Of a stretch of 64,000 nucleotides of DNA, positions 24,538-36,688 are shown in pieces. Under the pieces are notes generated by a model. The model was given only the letters and a program-made list of their open reading frames with translations. It was not told where the DNA came from and made no database searches. Both the position numbers and the translations under genes were made by a program. Source of the stretch: Temnothorax longispinosus (taxonomy: Eukaryota > Arthropoda > Insecta > Hymenoptera > Formicidae); assembly GCF_030848805.1 (NCBI RefSeq), contig NC_092358.1:22097832-22161831 (forward strand). Direction: 5' to 3'. Position 1 is the stretch's first letter; the number at the start of each line of letters is the position of its first letter.

Positions 24538-27500
24538 TTAATGATTCGTGTTAATTCAAAACGCTACTAATTACAAGTATAATAATTTATTAGCTCTGTA
24601 AGTTTTTTCCTATCACGTGGCATCCCGTCTCGGATCACGGGAGATCCGTCGACCGTGCCAAACCGAACGATCCCATTGATCGTCGTCATCGTCGACGATT
24701 GCCTCGATCACGCGATATAACAGCATTGGCATTGGCTCGCCCCTCTTAATTTTCGTGCGGTGTCAAGACGCGCAAGCATCGCGTGTCGTGTACGAGGAAA
24801 ATAGTAGTTCTTTGTGATACACCCTCACCAGCGACCTTGACGACCATCCGGGTCGCTCGCGAAGTCAACGTACAAAATCCTTAACGAAGTTTCGGCTCGT
24901 TTATTTCTTTAGACATATCTAGGACAACGGTCATTAATTCCTATGAGATGTTTTCCTTTACTCGCTCCTCTCTTTTTCCCCGGTCGTCTTTTTATTATTA
25001 TTAGTATTTTTTTTTGGTTCATTAAGCTCGTGACCTTATTAATGCGGCTTTTTTTTCTCGTGGCTTGTGGTCAGAGCTCTCTCCCGGCATCAATATGCAA
25101 GTTGTCTCCGAAAAGTGCCAATCAAACGTTAACCGATAAACGTGCACTTGCAATCTTGCGTAGATAAGTCGGCTTGACGAAAGGCAAAATACAGTATACA
25201 GGTTTGTGTCCGAGCTGCATAAATTTTCGTTTATCAGATAAGGCTGACGGCATTTTTCCGAGACAACCGGTATAACATAGGAAAATCGCCATGGTGCTCG
25301 ATTCCGCTTAACGTGTACATTTGTCCTTATCGACGAAATCGCGGCTCGATTTGATTACGGGTCTTTGATTAGCCGTGCCGGTGTGTACTTTTGATTAAAG
25401 TTTTGCAAGTCTGGCAGTGCCCATATAATTAATTAAACGCATCATCTCGGAGGCACGCGCCGAAATCATCAAACGCTCGATCCTCCCAAACGTTCTACCA
25501 ATTTCCGATCGGACATCAATTAATTGAGTAGACGCGTGCCCCCAACGTCACTCTTTACCGAGTAACTAGAATCTATCTATATTTTAAGCTAGTTTTCTCC
25601 TATAGAGTGCGCGTGTTGAGAGAAAAACGACAAATAACGACAGCCGTGCGTCTCTGTTTCAGATTTTATATCCGTTACTCATATATCGTCTCATTATCTA
25701 CGAGTGGCTTTTGAAACACGAATTGTTTCATTTTCGAGTGATCGAGTGAGCGGAATTATATAATTTTGGAAGAACGAAGAATTTCACTTGAAATAAATGT
25801 AACCACCGAATATATGGAACATAACGTAGTGTAAAATAACATCGTTAAAACTGTTTTAATTAGAAGTTAAACTGATATAAATAACAGTATATCTCCATAC
25901 ATAATGTTAATGTTAGTATTGATATAGTGCAGGTAATATATAATTTTATTAGTACAAAATGTAGGTCGCTATCCATTTAGTTGCGTATATACATCCCGCT
26001 TGTACTAATCACATCGTGATTAGCGTAATATATCCGTACGTATAACATTCGTACATCCGTATAACAAAAATACACGCAATTCCACGGTAGAAAGATTCAA
26101 TCGAAATCCGCGCGAGTAATCGAGATACCGAGTACCAGTCGGAGATTATCACGTGCATACGTTTTGCAGCGTACGGCTCTTTTTTTAAATTTTTATCGCC
26201 CGTACCGTATCATGACTTGTTTATACTGTTTCACGGTTGTATCGCGTTTAAAAACAAAAAGTACACGCGGGTACAACGGTGAGCGAGATACATTTGCATT
26301 AATGTATCGCCGCATCGACGAGTGCAACAGATGGCACAGATTAAAAAACGAGTTATCGATTGCTGTTCTCTTTTTCCCCTCTGTCACGCGCGGACCGTCC
26401 GTTCGCCGCGACGATTATTTTCGTGTCTCCGCGTATCGCTTTCCGCAACGTGGCCCTTGAGGGCCCATCTTCGCGTGCCATTATGCCGCCCTCGCGCTAT
26501 CCCAAACATCGTGTGACACAATCAATGCCAAGTGGAAGTGGAACGGCTTTGCAACGAAATGCGAATGCACTTCGCGATGTGTGCACGCGGCCGTGTATAA
26601 CGCGTTCCGCCGCTGTCGTTAATTGATTTTTCTCTCTCTCTCTCTCTCTCTCCCTCACGCGACACAAACATCCGATTGCCCCAGATTCTCGTTCAAGATA
26701 CGTGATTCGTGAAAACGAGCCATCTGAAGCGCTCGCTGTGCGCTGACGGTGTCTGTGATCAGATACCTTCGGAAGGGTCGCGACTGCGAAATAACGCGTT
26801 GTCGAAGCGCGCGGATGCGTCGGGGCGAAACGATATGAATTGAAGCGCAGTGCTGTCGCTTCGCAATTGATAAATAATTAAGGGTGATTAATAATTAAGC
26901 TGCCGCGCGGGATAAGCCATGAAAAATAAAAAGTAAAAATATAATTTACTCGTTTCTGCGCATAATTAGTTTCATCTACGCATTTTGTTCTTTTCTAAAT
27001 TGTAAGAAAAATACTGCAATTAAAAAGTGCTTGGATATTATATTTTAGCGAACACAACACGAACGTTAACGGAGTTTTTTTAATAATTGAAATTTTTTTC
27101 GCTCTGCTAATTCGTTTAATGGTTTGATCAGCAGCAAAAGGCAGAAGAAGAAAACGAGTTGGCCCTTGCGATCCTTGAAAGTCTCAAACAATAGAATGTT
27201 CGTATATAGCTTCTTTTTATATATCTCCAAATCCGTGTACAATAAAGCGTAGAAGATTCATATCAATCGCGTGGAATATTTTGCAGCGGTTAGATTGCAG
27301 CTTCGCCGATGTAGATTTTCTAATTATAATTTTCATGCGAATTCAGTGATGAAATCTTTTTCGATTGCACGGTTTCTTTAAAATGATACTAATTTATTGT
27401 TCAGACGTGAGTTTAACGAATAACTATTTTCAAATGTTTTAACGAAGGCTTAATTTCCGATCGAAAATTTTGTTACGTTGATCGCTGCGGTATTTATGCT

Positions 27501-28578
27501 CTATCTAGTGTGCGACAACGTAATGCAGCGTTCGATCTTCCGGTTCCGCATAATTTCACCGTGCACGCCGCATGCCTGTCGACAACTTGTGTCATAAATT
27601 TTGCATTCCGCCGATAATTAAGCACAGACACTGCATGACTCAGCCAGAAATCTGAAATTAGAGTCTGACAACTGATATTGCAGCGTGACACGCGTCATAA
27701 GGAAGTTAATAATATTTCTAGTTCAACACAAACTTTTCTTTAAAAATTAGCAAGCTGTATAAAAATAAAAATAAATAATATTGCATTGTTATGCCGCTTT
27801 TACAAGGTAACGCGATTCGTATAGAAATTCGTATCACGAATTGAAAGTATGGTATTATAGTGGAAAGCCATCCAATCGGAGAACACGGAACATACACAAA
27901 TTATTTTTTTACTTAAGAGATCATATCACACCTGGGCTACGTATTCGTGCAAATTCCATGCGAACTCGTAAGCGCAAATCGCGTTGCATGCCGCGGCGAA
28001 TTTCAGTGGCTCCAAAAACCGCTTGCCTCGTAAGCAGAAAGAAGCTAGCACGCGAGCGTATACCCACGAAACTTCGCGTATAAATATCAGTGGAGGTAGA
28101 AAAAAAAGGAATGAAAGCCACAGTGCGGCACGAGCGCTCGATTATCATTCCGAAATATATTCGAGATGCTTTCGCTTATCGCAACGCGAATAATTCTGTT
28201 ATCTGCGCTTAAATTGCCCGCAATTTGTGCTTAGGTGTTCAACGGAGAGCAGTCTCCAAAAAAGAAAGTGGAATCACTCTGCACATGAATCGTAAGCATC
28301 ATTGGATCGATCGGATCGTAATTGCAAGTCAATCATCTGTAAATGCTCATAAATTGTTGAATAAATCGATATTGTCAGCGTTAAACTGAAAAGATTTAAA
28401 GATAATAAATTAATAATAAAAAAAGAATTATGTCGTGCGAGTAAAATTGCGAAATAAATCGTTTTCCCAGGAGTCATGAGGATGCAGGGCAATATTAATC
28501 GCGCGTATAGGACGTTCCAAAATAATTAAATTTGATAATGGAAATTTCATCCGCTCTCTACGGACACTTGATAATTTA

Positions 28579-28624
28579 TTAACAAGCGAAACCGGCGCGC
28601 GTTGCGCTTGATTTCGCTTGTTAA
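28579..28624. repeat. hairpin with 13-bp perfect stem
   Basis: TTAACAAGCGAAA is complementary to TTTCGCTTGTTAA. The 20-nt interior contains a secondary GCGC/GCGC pairing. Pairing continues imperfectly outward into TTTA/TAAA-type sequence. It could be a small structured RNA or a chance palindrome. Confidence 0.45.
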
Positions 28625-30116
28625 AATTTACCAATAAAATTCGGCCGAACGAATAATTTACTCGTCGAAAAGCAGAAACGAATTCGGCGCGGTAATAAAT
28701 GTCGCAGATCTTGCTTCAAGTTGGACGTTGATATGGATATTTCAGCGAGATGAATGCGTTTTCCGCGAAGGCGTACAATGTAATACTTAACTCGGGTGCG
28801 AGATGCATCTGCTACCCCCTTCGTACATTAATCACCGTCGACCCAAGCGCGCGCGCGGCGCGCTCCTGCCTCCATTAGGTGACTCCGCGTACAAATGAAC
28901 TGCCTCCGAGTGTGCAGTAGACGCTACTAGCTACCCGAAAAATTGATATCGTTTATCGAGAGCCAATTCGGCCGCGGAAAACGGAAGGCATATGTATAGC
29001 CCAATATTCGCGCGGAAGTTGCACGGGCGCTTACGTTTTTTTTTTTTTTTCCCCGGAGAGGCGGGCAATAAATACGAGAACGCAATTTGCATCGAAATCT
29101 GACAATGGCCGCAGCAAATTCGTCGCTGTTAATATTCCACAGACCGCGTAGCCGTAATATCTAACTACGCGCGCGTGTCCTTCGTGAATTGTCGCTCTCG
29201 CCGCCACTTGTTTCATTAACGGTGTCTCGCGCATGAATTTACATATAAATTAAGAGCACGCGGACCTCGGAAAGTTTCCGATCTCTCTCGTGAAAAATGC
29301 AGTTGTCGTGCAGTTTCTTTGCGCGAGTGTCAGCGAGGCGCTTCTCCTGACGCGACTCAAGATCAAAGTTCACGTGCGATAGAGAAATATCGAACCGCTG
29401 CATAACGCGTTATCGATCCTGTCCGCAGGTTCTCAACTACTTCAATCTATCGAACTCACAATCAGTTTCCAAAGCTCAAAGAGAAACGCATGGTGGAAAA
29501 TATTTGCGACCTGTAGGTCGGGTTACAGAAAATTTAATGTCGCGCAATAATGAAACGAAGTATAAAAAGTCCATGTCTTTGATAGCTTCGGTCAATTCTA
29601 TTAGTTTTTTTTTTACTTCTGTATCTTTTAAACTTGATACATCGAGAAAACGAATACAGTTAGAATGCCTATTTCGCCTCTGCGATTCTCTGAACTCGAT
29701 TTCTCGCCCCTCTCCCTCTCTATCTCTCCCTTTCTCATTTCGACGTTTTCTCAAGAATAACGACCTTCTAGTGGCAGTAAAATAAATTGGCTGTCGCGAG
29801 GCCTACAGTCGTGCCTGTCGATTTCGCAGATAGATTTAAGATAAATCCATTTATTCCCTGGCCGACGAACGAAGATCTCTCGTGAAATCTGTTTCTCATG
29901 CGTGAAAAAGAAGGAAATTTACGTTGTTTGGATAGAACTGCAGAAGTTAACGAAAAAAAAAAAAAGAATAAAATATTTTTCTCTAGATAAAGAATGTGTG
30001 TAACATCTGTTTGTTACCGCACGAAAGAGAATTAATTATATAATGGAATTTAAAACGATATAATTAAATATAATTTTAGAGATTTTTTTTATTATCAAAG
30101 AGAGCTTATACAATAT

Positions 30117-30151
30117 ATTACTTCGTGCAATATGACATTGCACGAAGTAAT
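30117..30151. repeat. perfect 15-bp hairpin with 5-nt loop
   Basis: ATTACTTCGTGCAAT, loop ATGAC, then ATTGCACGAAGTAAT. It sits in strongly AT-rich DNA, which makes the CpG-containing stem stand out. There is no T-run terminator context and no gene nearby. Confidence 0.5.
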
Positions 30152-31560
30152 AGAAATCAATAGAATTAAATAAAATATAAAAATTCAAATAGAGAATATA
30201 GAAGTAAACAGAAATAAAGAGAAGATAGTTTCGTTCATGCGACATTATTTATTAATTATATTCTGTGATTTTATTAAAGCGTAAAAGTACTCGGTTTTTA
30301 GTATGCCCGATATTTTCCTGGCTAATCGTGACCGCGATACCGAAATTCGGAAGGGCTCGCACGTGATCCTCGGCTAATTTTGCGAACGTAGACTTTTCCA
30401 ACCACGCGCGGAACCAATTGGGACGCATTCACCTCGCCATACTACGTGGCAGGAAACTTTCAATAAACGTGTGAGCGTGCGGCTGGTTGTACAATCAGTA
30501 TACGTTACGTTTACTGATATTATACGACGTATTCGGCATTTCCGCAATTTCGTATATGTAACAGGAGCGTAATTTTATTTGCGACAACGCATGAATTCTT
30601 ATTTGCCGAAAATATTTGAGGAGCATTAATACGCTTTATCGTTTCGCGAATTTCGTTGATGTTTGCACTTAATCCCCGAGCAGACTGGCAAATATTGATT
30701 GCTGAATTCAAATTCTGTATGTAGCACGCCGAGAGAATTCAAAGCGCGCGGTGTCATCAAACGAAACTAATTAATGCACACGTAGGCCAATAGTGATATT
30801 GTTTACGGTACAAAGATGAGAAATTATAGAGTATTATATTTTAAAGGGACACGGTTTTCTTCTTCCCTTTTTAAATTAACTGGGCAGTTGATTATCCGTA
30901 TCGTAGCACTGTTCGAGTTTCCACTTGTTAACGAAGTATAGAGCGTATCTTGTACTCTCTTGTCGTATTCAATATATAAAAAGAAAGAAAATATCCGAGA
31001 GAGACTCGTATATACTCCTCTCTACTGCATAAGAAGGCATCTTTCACGATCTGGTCACGCAAAAGAATATTTCCAGAACATTATATCAATAGTTACAAAA
31101 ATTCATTCAACACGTGATTCCGTTAATATAGGTATATAACAACGTAGATTTTTGTGTTTATTCTCGTCCTGTACACGATAACCAATTTGTACGTACCTTT
31201 CTTTCGATCGCGCGCAATACGCCCCACGCGCACGATGTTTCTCGTCTCGTTGCGCGCTTTTTATAATTTCATCAATCACACCGCTCAATTACCAGCTCGT
31301 GCAGTTGACGACAATTACCAGCTGCGAACCGCCAATTTGTACCAATTAACCACGCAGTAACCATTGTGGTAACATCGCAGTAACCGATGTAGCGACTGCC
31401 GCAGGGGCCCCCTCTACTCTTTAATTATAGTCGCCGGGCGAGTCCTCGAGAGGATCGAAGGATCATTTCCTTGTTCCTGCGTCTGTGTGTTCGTGTGTGT
31501 TCCTGTGTGTGCCTGCGTGTTTACGTATGCGTGTAAACGCGAATGTTCCGTTTGTACACG

Positions 31561-31582
31561 TGTGGTGGTGGTGGTGGTGGTG
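31561..31582. repeat. (GGT)n trinucleotide run
   Basis: About seven TGG/GGT units inside a GT-rich stretch that begins near 31480. It creates low-complexity poly-Val and poly-Trp frames that should not be taken as genes. Confidence 0.85.
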
Positions 31583-33045
31583 CCGAGTGGGGACGGTCGG
31601 AATAAAATGCTGCCGGAAAACATGCGGAATTCAACGAGCGATTCAAGGACGGTCGAGGGCGGGAAGAGTGAACGAGGCCTAGAAGTCGGATTGCGACGTG
31701 GCCAGGGCACTCTCGGCCGTCTCCTCGCGTCGTCATAAGGGCCTCGTCACCTCGCCACACTCGCAATGCGTCGGGTGTCCACGACGGTCCACGCGGTTGC
31801 TGATTGAGTGGTCGCTGTAACAGAAAGACCGAGTAAAATGATTAACACGACGAAAAAGAGTCGGAACAGATTTAAAGTCATTAAGATCACGAGAAGCCTC
31901 TTACATCGTCTTTGCAAATATAAAAATGAAGATTGAAAGAGTCCTCGTTTAGATTATAATAGTATAATGGTTATATAATGATTAATATTGCAATATATTG
32001 AATTTCTTTGATCATATTAATTAAAATTAGTATTAGTAATTAGCTGTGCGCAAGTGATCAAGAAGAGAGAGAGGTGAAGAAGTGAAGAAGTGAATAAAGT
32101 TTCTCCGACAGAGGCAAGCATCGATCAAGACATAAGTATAAATATAATGTAAGTTATATGGGTATATTAGATATCGTTTCTCTTATAGAGAATCTTTCTG
32201 TTTTACTCTCTTAATAAAACAGAAGGTATCGGAGGAAATTTTCTCATTAAATTATGGAGAAAGCCGTGTAGCTGTTTTTTTTCGAACAAGAAGCAGCGAG
32301 TTTAATAAGCTCTATTAAAACAGTTTAATGTCCGCGGATTGCAAGTTGATGAAATTGCAAAATCCATTTAAGTTATATTGAATTTACGGTATATGCCAAG
32401 TGCATATAATTTATCTCGATGTTAACCCTTTAGGATGGAAAACTTCTATTGCGTCAGGTACGGCTTCCTTATTAAGGCACTTCGTTAAATCAGTTGAGAT
32501 GAGATTCTTAGAAATGCAATTTGTTGTAATGTGTAACGTCGGCGCTTCCTATTTTCTGCTTACCGTAATAAATTTACGTAGCGAAATACCTCTCATCTCT
32601 CTAGAAGCGAGGAGAATGGTAAAGAAGCTGTTTCTCTCTTTCTTTTATATTTTAACAATATTTTTTCTTCAGTATATATATTTATGTGTTTTTTTTCTTT
32701 TGAATAATAAATGCATTAATTTAGAGCGCGAAGATTAATGAAAGACTTTTAATTTGAAGTTCTGCTCTCAACAGTGTTTTCTACCTTCTCGCTTTAATAA
32801 TGTAGTTTCAAAAATCTACGAAAGGAACGCGCACAACGTAATGAAACGATTGAAGACAATAAAATACACGGCGTGGAATCCTCGATTGCGCAACGACGAG
32901 CTCGCTGTTATAACGAGTGAATAATCGAGTCGTTCCGCCTCGCCGTTTATACTGTGTATATACGCGGAACGATGGAATGATTTCGCAATGTGAAAGATTC
33001 TTTCATTTGTTAAAGGAAAAATGCATTTCAGTGACTTCAGATATA

Positions 33046-33069
33046 TGCATTTTAGATGCAGTTAACTCG

Positions 33070-33131
<62 letters not shown>

Positions 33132-33388
33132 GTGCGCGCGCGCGCCATCAGCATACGCGAACCCGACCATGACCAACGAGTGTGACCTTTTCAGAATGTC
33201 AATCAATGTTACAAGCCGTTGCGTGACAGCTGAAGAGACGACGGATACGCGCCCTTAGCCACGCGCGCGCGACTCCCGCGGGACGCAAAGTTATGATTAC
33301 GAGCGTCCGCGATATGTCCGTGGGACATAAATTTTAGGGCCGCGCTTCGGCTGACATGCACGATTGAAGTTCGAAATTTGAGCCGCTG
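33046..33388 (+). repeat. duplicated segment, copy 1 (343 bp)
   Basis: Same orientation and nearly identical to 36369-36688. Both run from TGCATTTTAGATGCAG to TTGAGCCGCTG, then diverge completely on both sides. The difference in length comes from the CT microsatellite (24 bp longer here) and one single-base indel after CCCTTAGC. Outside the microsatellite I count only two substitutions. Both copies keep the same CT-TTT-CT interruption pattern and the (GC)n run after it. A frame from ATGACCAACGAG to CGCCCTTAG encodes about 29 residues in both copies but has no recognisable motif. Confidence 0.95.
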
Positions 33389-34553
33389 TCGAGATGAAGG
33401 CTATGATAATTGGAATGAATAAAATTGCCATCATTTTTAAGTCTTACGCCGAAAATTTGTAAACCGCTGCCGTTTGCAGTCCCTTTACGTCTGCGTGGGC
33501 TTTGCGATTATGCGATTAAATACAACTCATATGAATGCGTATATGAATCAGATGTGACGTCAACGAAGCGATATATGCCGACAATATTCGCGCGCGACGG
33601 CTTGCGAATGTTATGCAACAATTATGCCATTCGACATTTGTTCTGTTAGAAGTATGTTGATTGCCACGTGACATTTTTTAATCTTGCAATGATGATTAAA
33701 AAGAACTTCGCCATTATTATTTTTGTTTTAGAAATAGAAAACAAAATGGATTAACAAATATAATGAAACGCTAAATTACTATACTTATCTATATGAAATT
33801 CCTAGATAGAATTACTTTTTAGTATTATTGCAAAATATTCTCGTTGAGTATTCCATTCTTTCTTTACTTGAATATGCTATCATGAAACGTAATAACTCTT
33901 TTATGATGACCGTATATATCACTGGCACGTACCTAGCCAAAATGATTAAAATGCTACAACGAAGGGCTGAGGAATGAAAGCGCTCGCTGCGATGTATTGT
34001 GATATGCCTTATCCTTTTACGACTTCATTGAATTTTTGCCACAATGTGGCTCGCTACATGAGAATTGTTACATTTTGATTCGCTTTGAGGTTTTCTCTTT
34101 TTGGTATATCCTATTACTGCCTCTAGTCTACGGAAACCACTTCAACCCGAATTCCGCGGATTGCCTCTTTTGATTATGTAACGTAAAGAATAGAGGATAG
34201 CCAAATCTTGGTTACAAAAGGCTCCATTGTTGAATTGAGGACCGCCGACGTTCGCTCGTGCGCTAACACTCAGGTTGAAGCTTAAGAATATTGCATATTC
34301 ATGCGGGCTTTCCTCGCACAATAGAATGACACCGTCATCATAAAAAATACCGGACACCTTACAATTAGAATTAAGTTGATGGCTTAGGGGATAAAGCGTT
34401 TCCCAATTAGTTTAAAGAGAGTCCTCGACGTTGCCTTAAAAGATTATTTAAACATAAATAATTATAATTGATAAACATAAATAATTTATTATAAAGATGT
34501 TTAAATGTAAGTAAAATTAATTAAATAGAAACGTTGTAAATAAATTAATCAAA
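33389..34553. other. non-coding spacer
   Basis: AT-rich sequence with no recognisable gene; open frames up to 74 codons lack domains. An AT-rich inversion-prone stretch begins near 34440. Confidence 0.5.
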
Positions 34554-34747
34554 CAAGACCGACTTTTCCTTAATAAAAAATTATTCGAATATCTCTCATT
34601 TTTTAAATAATTTCTTAATCTTTGATATTATAAATTTAATAATATTTATAAATTTAATAATATTAAATTTATAATATCAAAGATTAAGAAATTATAAAAA
34701 GAATGAGAGATATCCGATTAATTTTTTATTAAGGAAAAGTCGGTTTG
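34554..34747. mobile_element. fold-back MITE-like element, about 190 bp
   Basis: The left arm starts ACCGACTTTTCCTTAATAAA (34558) and runs through ATATCTCTCATTTTT, AATTTCTTAATCTTTGATAT and TATAAATTTAATAAT. The right arm repeats this as reverse complement and ends AAGGAAAAGTCGGT (34744). The arms are about 85 bp and nearly perfect, with only small differences such as ATTCGAATATC versus AATCGGATATC. The centre is made of short AATATT words. No coding capacity. The near-perfect arms suggest recent movement or continuing correction between the arms. Confidence 0.8.
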
Positions 34748-36368
34748 AATTTTTTTATAGAAATACGTTGTTATAATCGGATGAGTTTGACTTAAAATAT
34801 CTCGCGGAGTAAAAATAGCAATGATAAAAAGCAATAAAGCACAGGAAAAGCGTAAAATAATTCTTGCGAAAGATTAAAACTATCCACGGCAATATAGACC
34901 TGACGTAAAGGGTTTATAAGAGAAATAACGAAGATTAGCACGTCGAGTTGGCGGAAGAGCTGACCGGGATGACAGGGATGGTAGGAGGCGGGATAGCAAA
35001 TCGCCGTGGGTGATGAGGGAAAAAAAAAAGAATTCTAAATGCGATATCACCATGACCTACATCGTCCCGCTGAAAAAGAGCGGTGAATACTGAGTATAGT
35101 ATTGTCAGGCGCAGTAGTTGTAGACCGATGGTATCGGACAACGTCGCTCACGCAGTGGTTACTACTCAATAATGGCCCGACAACGCTTAAGTTAGATTGC
35201 GTGCCGATCGCGATTCGGCGAGTAGTGAGCAGGAATTTTTTTAATTATTTACTATTCCGTCACTTTTTCACGTCCAAACTGTTCACGTCACTTGTCGATT
35301 CACGTAACGATATCGTTCGCTTGGCGCAGCTCTCCCCATTAGTTTTACTTCGCGGTGTATTATAGTAACAATAATTCAAGCTTGGAGCGCGTAAATAAAT
35401 GAAGAAAAATAGACGGAAATAAATTAAGAAAAATAGAAAAGCGAAAGAAAACAAAATCAATAAGTAAGACCGAAAACTGAGTACAAATACGATTGTAACG
35501 ATTTATTTGACGGTGTAATAAATGGAAAAGTAAGCGGATTCCAGAGACTTTTGAATTAAACATTAAAACGGGGAAAATAAGAAAGCCGGATAGACGTGAT
35601 ATCCAACTGCGATAGTCTAAATCGTTCTATGACGTGATGTCATATCAGTAGGAAATCGATAGTGAGTGAAGTACTTGTTACATTTACGAGCGTGCAACAA
35701 CGGGACTTCGATAAGATCGTCATAAAGTTCATCGCAGGCTTTAGCGCCTTATTAATTCAAACTTTCATTGTAACCAATAAAGTTACAAGTCCCCTGTGAG
35801 ACCAGAAGTGATTTCTACCGTCATGCTTAAACGTTACGCGTTCAAAGTTTAAAGCAGTACAAATTGAGCGAGACAATTCGATAAACTGGTTATGAATTAA
35901 TTTCTTGTTCTATTTTTCTCATGTTCCATTCAATTTCTTTTCGATATTTTACGAAGGTTATAATTTCCAAATGAAAATAATCGAGAGACAGAGTGGTAAC
36001 AGTATAAAATAAATCGATAATAATTATTTGAATATGTATAATTGTTTTACATAAAATATATATCGTATCGTCAGTCGTATAATAACATTTTTGCTTCAAA
36101 ATTTATTTAAATTTCACCTTTTCTCTTACAACTCTTCAAGTCTCTTAATATAAAATATATTTGAAATTAAATCTCGTGTTCTCAAATTCGTTCTTCCCCA
36201 GAACAAAGCTATTCACATTTCAAAATTTTTTTCGCTTTTATTGGACAGTCGCGATAATTGATGTAAAACGAACTTTCAAATACATAGAAGCGTAGATATA
36301 AGCGTCGTCCACTTTTCACTTTGGCGTTAAAATTTCTTCGGAAGGTAATGCCGCTTGGCCCGCAGGGC
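34748..36368. other. non-coding spacer between the duplicated segments
   Basis: No gene recognised. Frames of up to 87 codons overlap on both strands. Together with the MITE it makes up the roughly 3 kb separating the two 0.3 kb copies. Confidence 0.5.
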
Positions 36369-36393
36369 TGCATTTTAGATGCAGTTAACTCGA

Positions 36394-36430
<37 letters not shown>

Positions 36431-36688
36431 GTGCGCGCGCGCGCCATCAGCATACGCGAACCCGACCATGACCAACGAGTGTGACCTTTTCAGAATGTCA
36501 ATGAATGTTACAAGCCGTTGCGTGACAGCTGAAGAGACGACGGATACGCGCCCTTAGCCCACGCGCGCGCGACTCCCGCGGGACGCAAAGTTATGATTAC
36601 GAGCGTCCGCGATATGCCCGTGGGACATAAATTTTAGGGCCGCGCTTCGGCTGACATGCACGATTGAAGTTCGAAATTTGAGCCGCTG
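36369..36688 (+). repeat. duplicated segment, copy 2 (320 bp)
   Basis: Partner of 33046-33388, direct orientation, about 3.3 kb downstream. The CT tract is shorter by 24 bp, one C is inserted after CCCTTAGC, and two substitutions are seen (ATCAATG to ATGAATG, and GATATGTCCG to GATATGCCCG). No target-site duplication or poly-A tail is visible at the borders, so it does not look like a simple transposon insertion. Confidence 0.95.

Larger units (their letters stand above)
19139..33045. other. long non-coding stretch with microsatellites
   Basis: No recognisable gene. It contains the opposed GA and CT tracts (listed separately), a GT-rich patch at 24470-24537, a CT run at 26630-26652, hairpins at 28579-28624 and 30117-30151, and a (GGT)n run at 31561-31582. 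The longest plausible frame is 118 codons at 22703-23059 on the plus strand, but two antisense frames are open over the same bases and no domain is visible. CpG-rich patches at 26360-26640 and 31400-31800 could be regulatory, which is only a guess from composition. Confidence 0.5.

Noticed and set aside
32400..32738. 112-codon plus frame with a hydrophobic end
   Set aside because: The hydrophobic end derives from T-rich sequence and nothing supports a gene.
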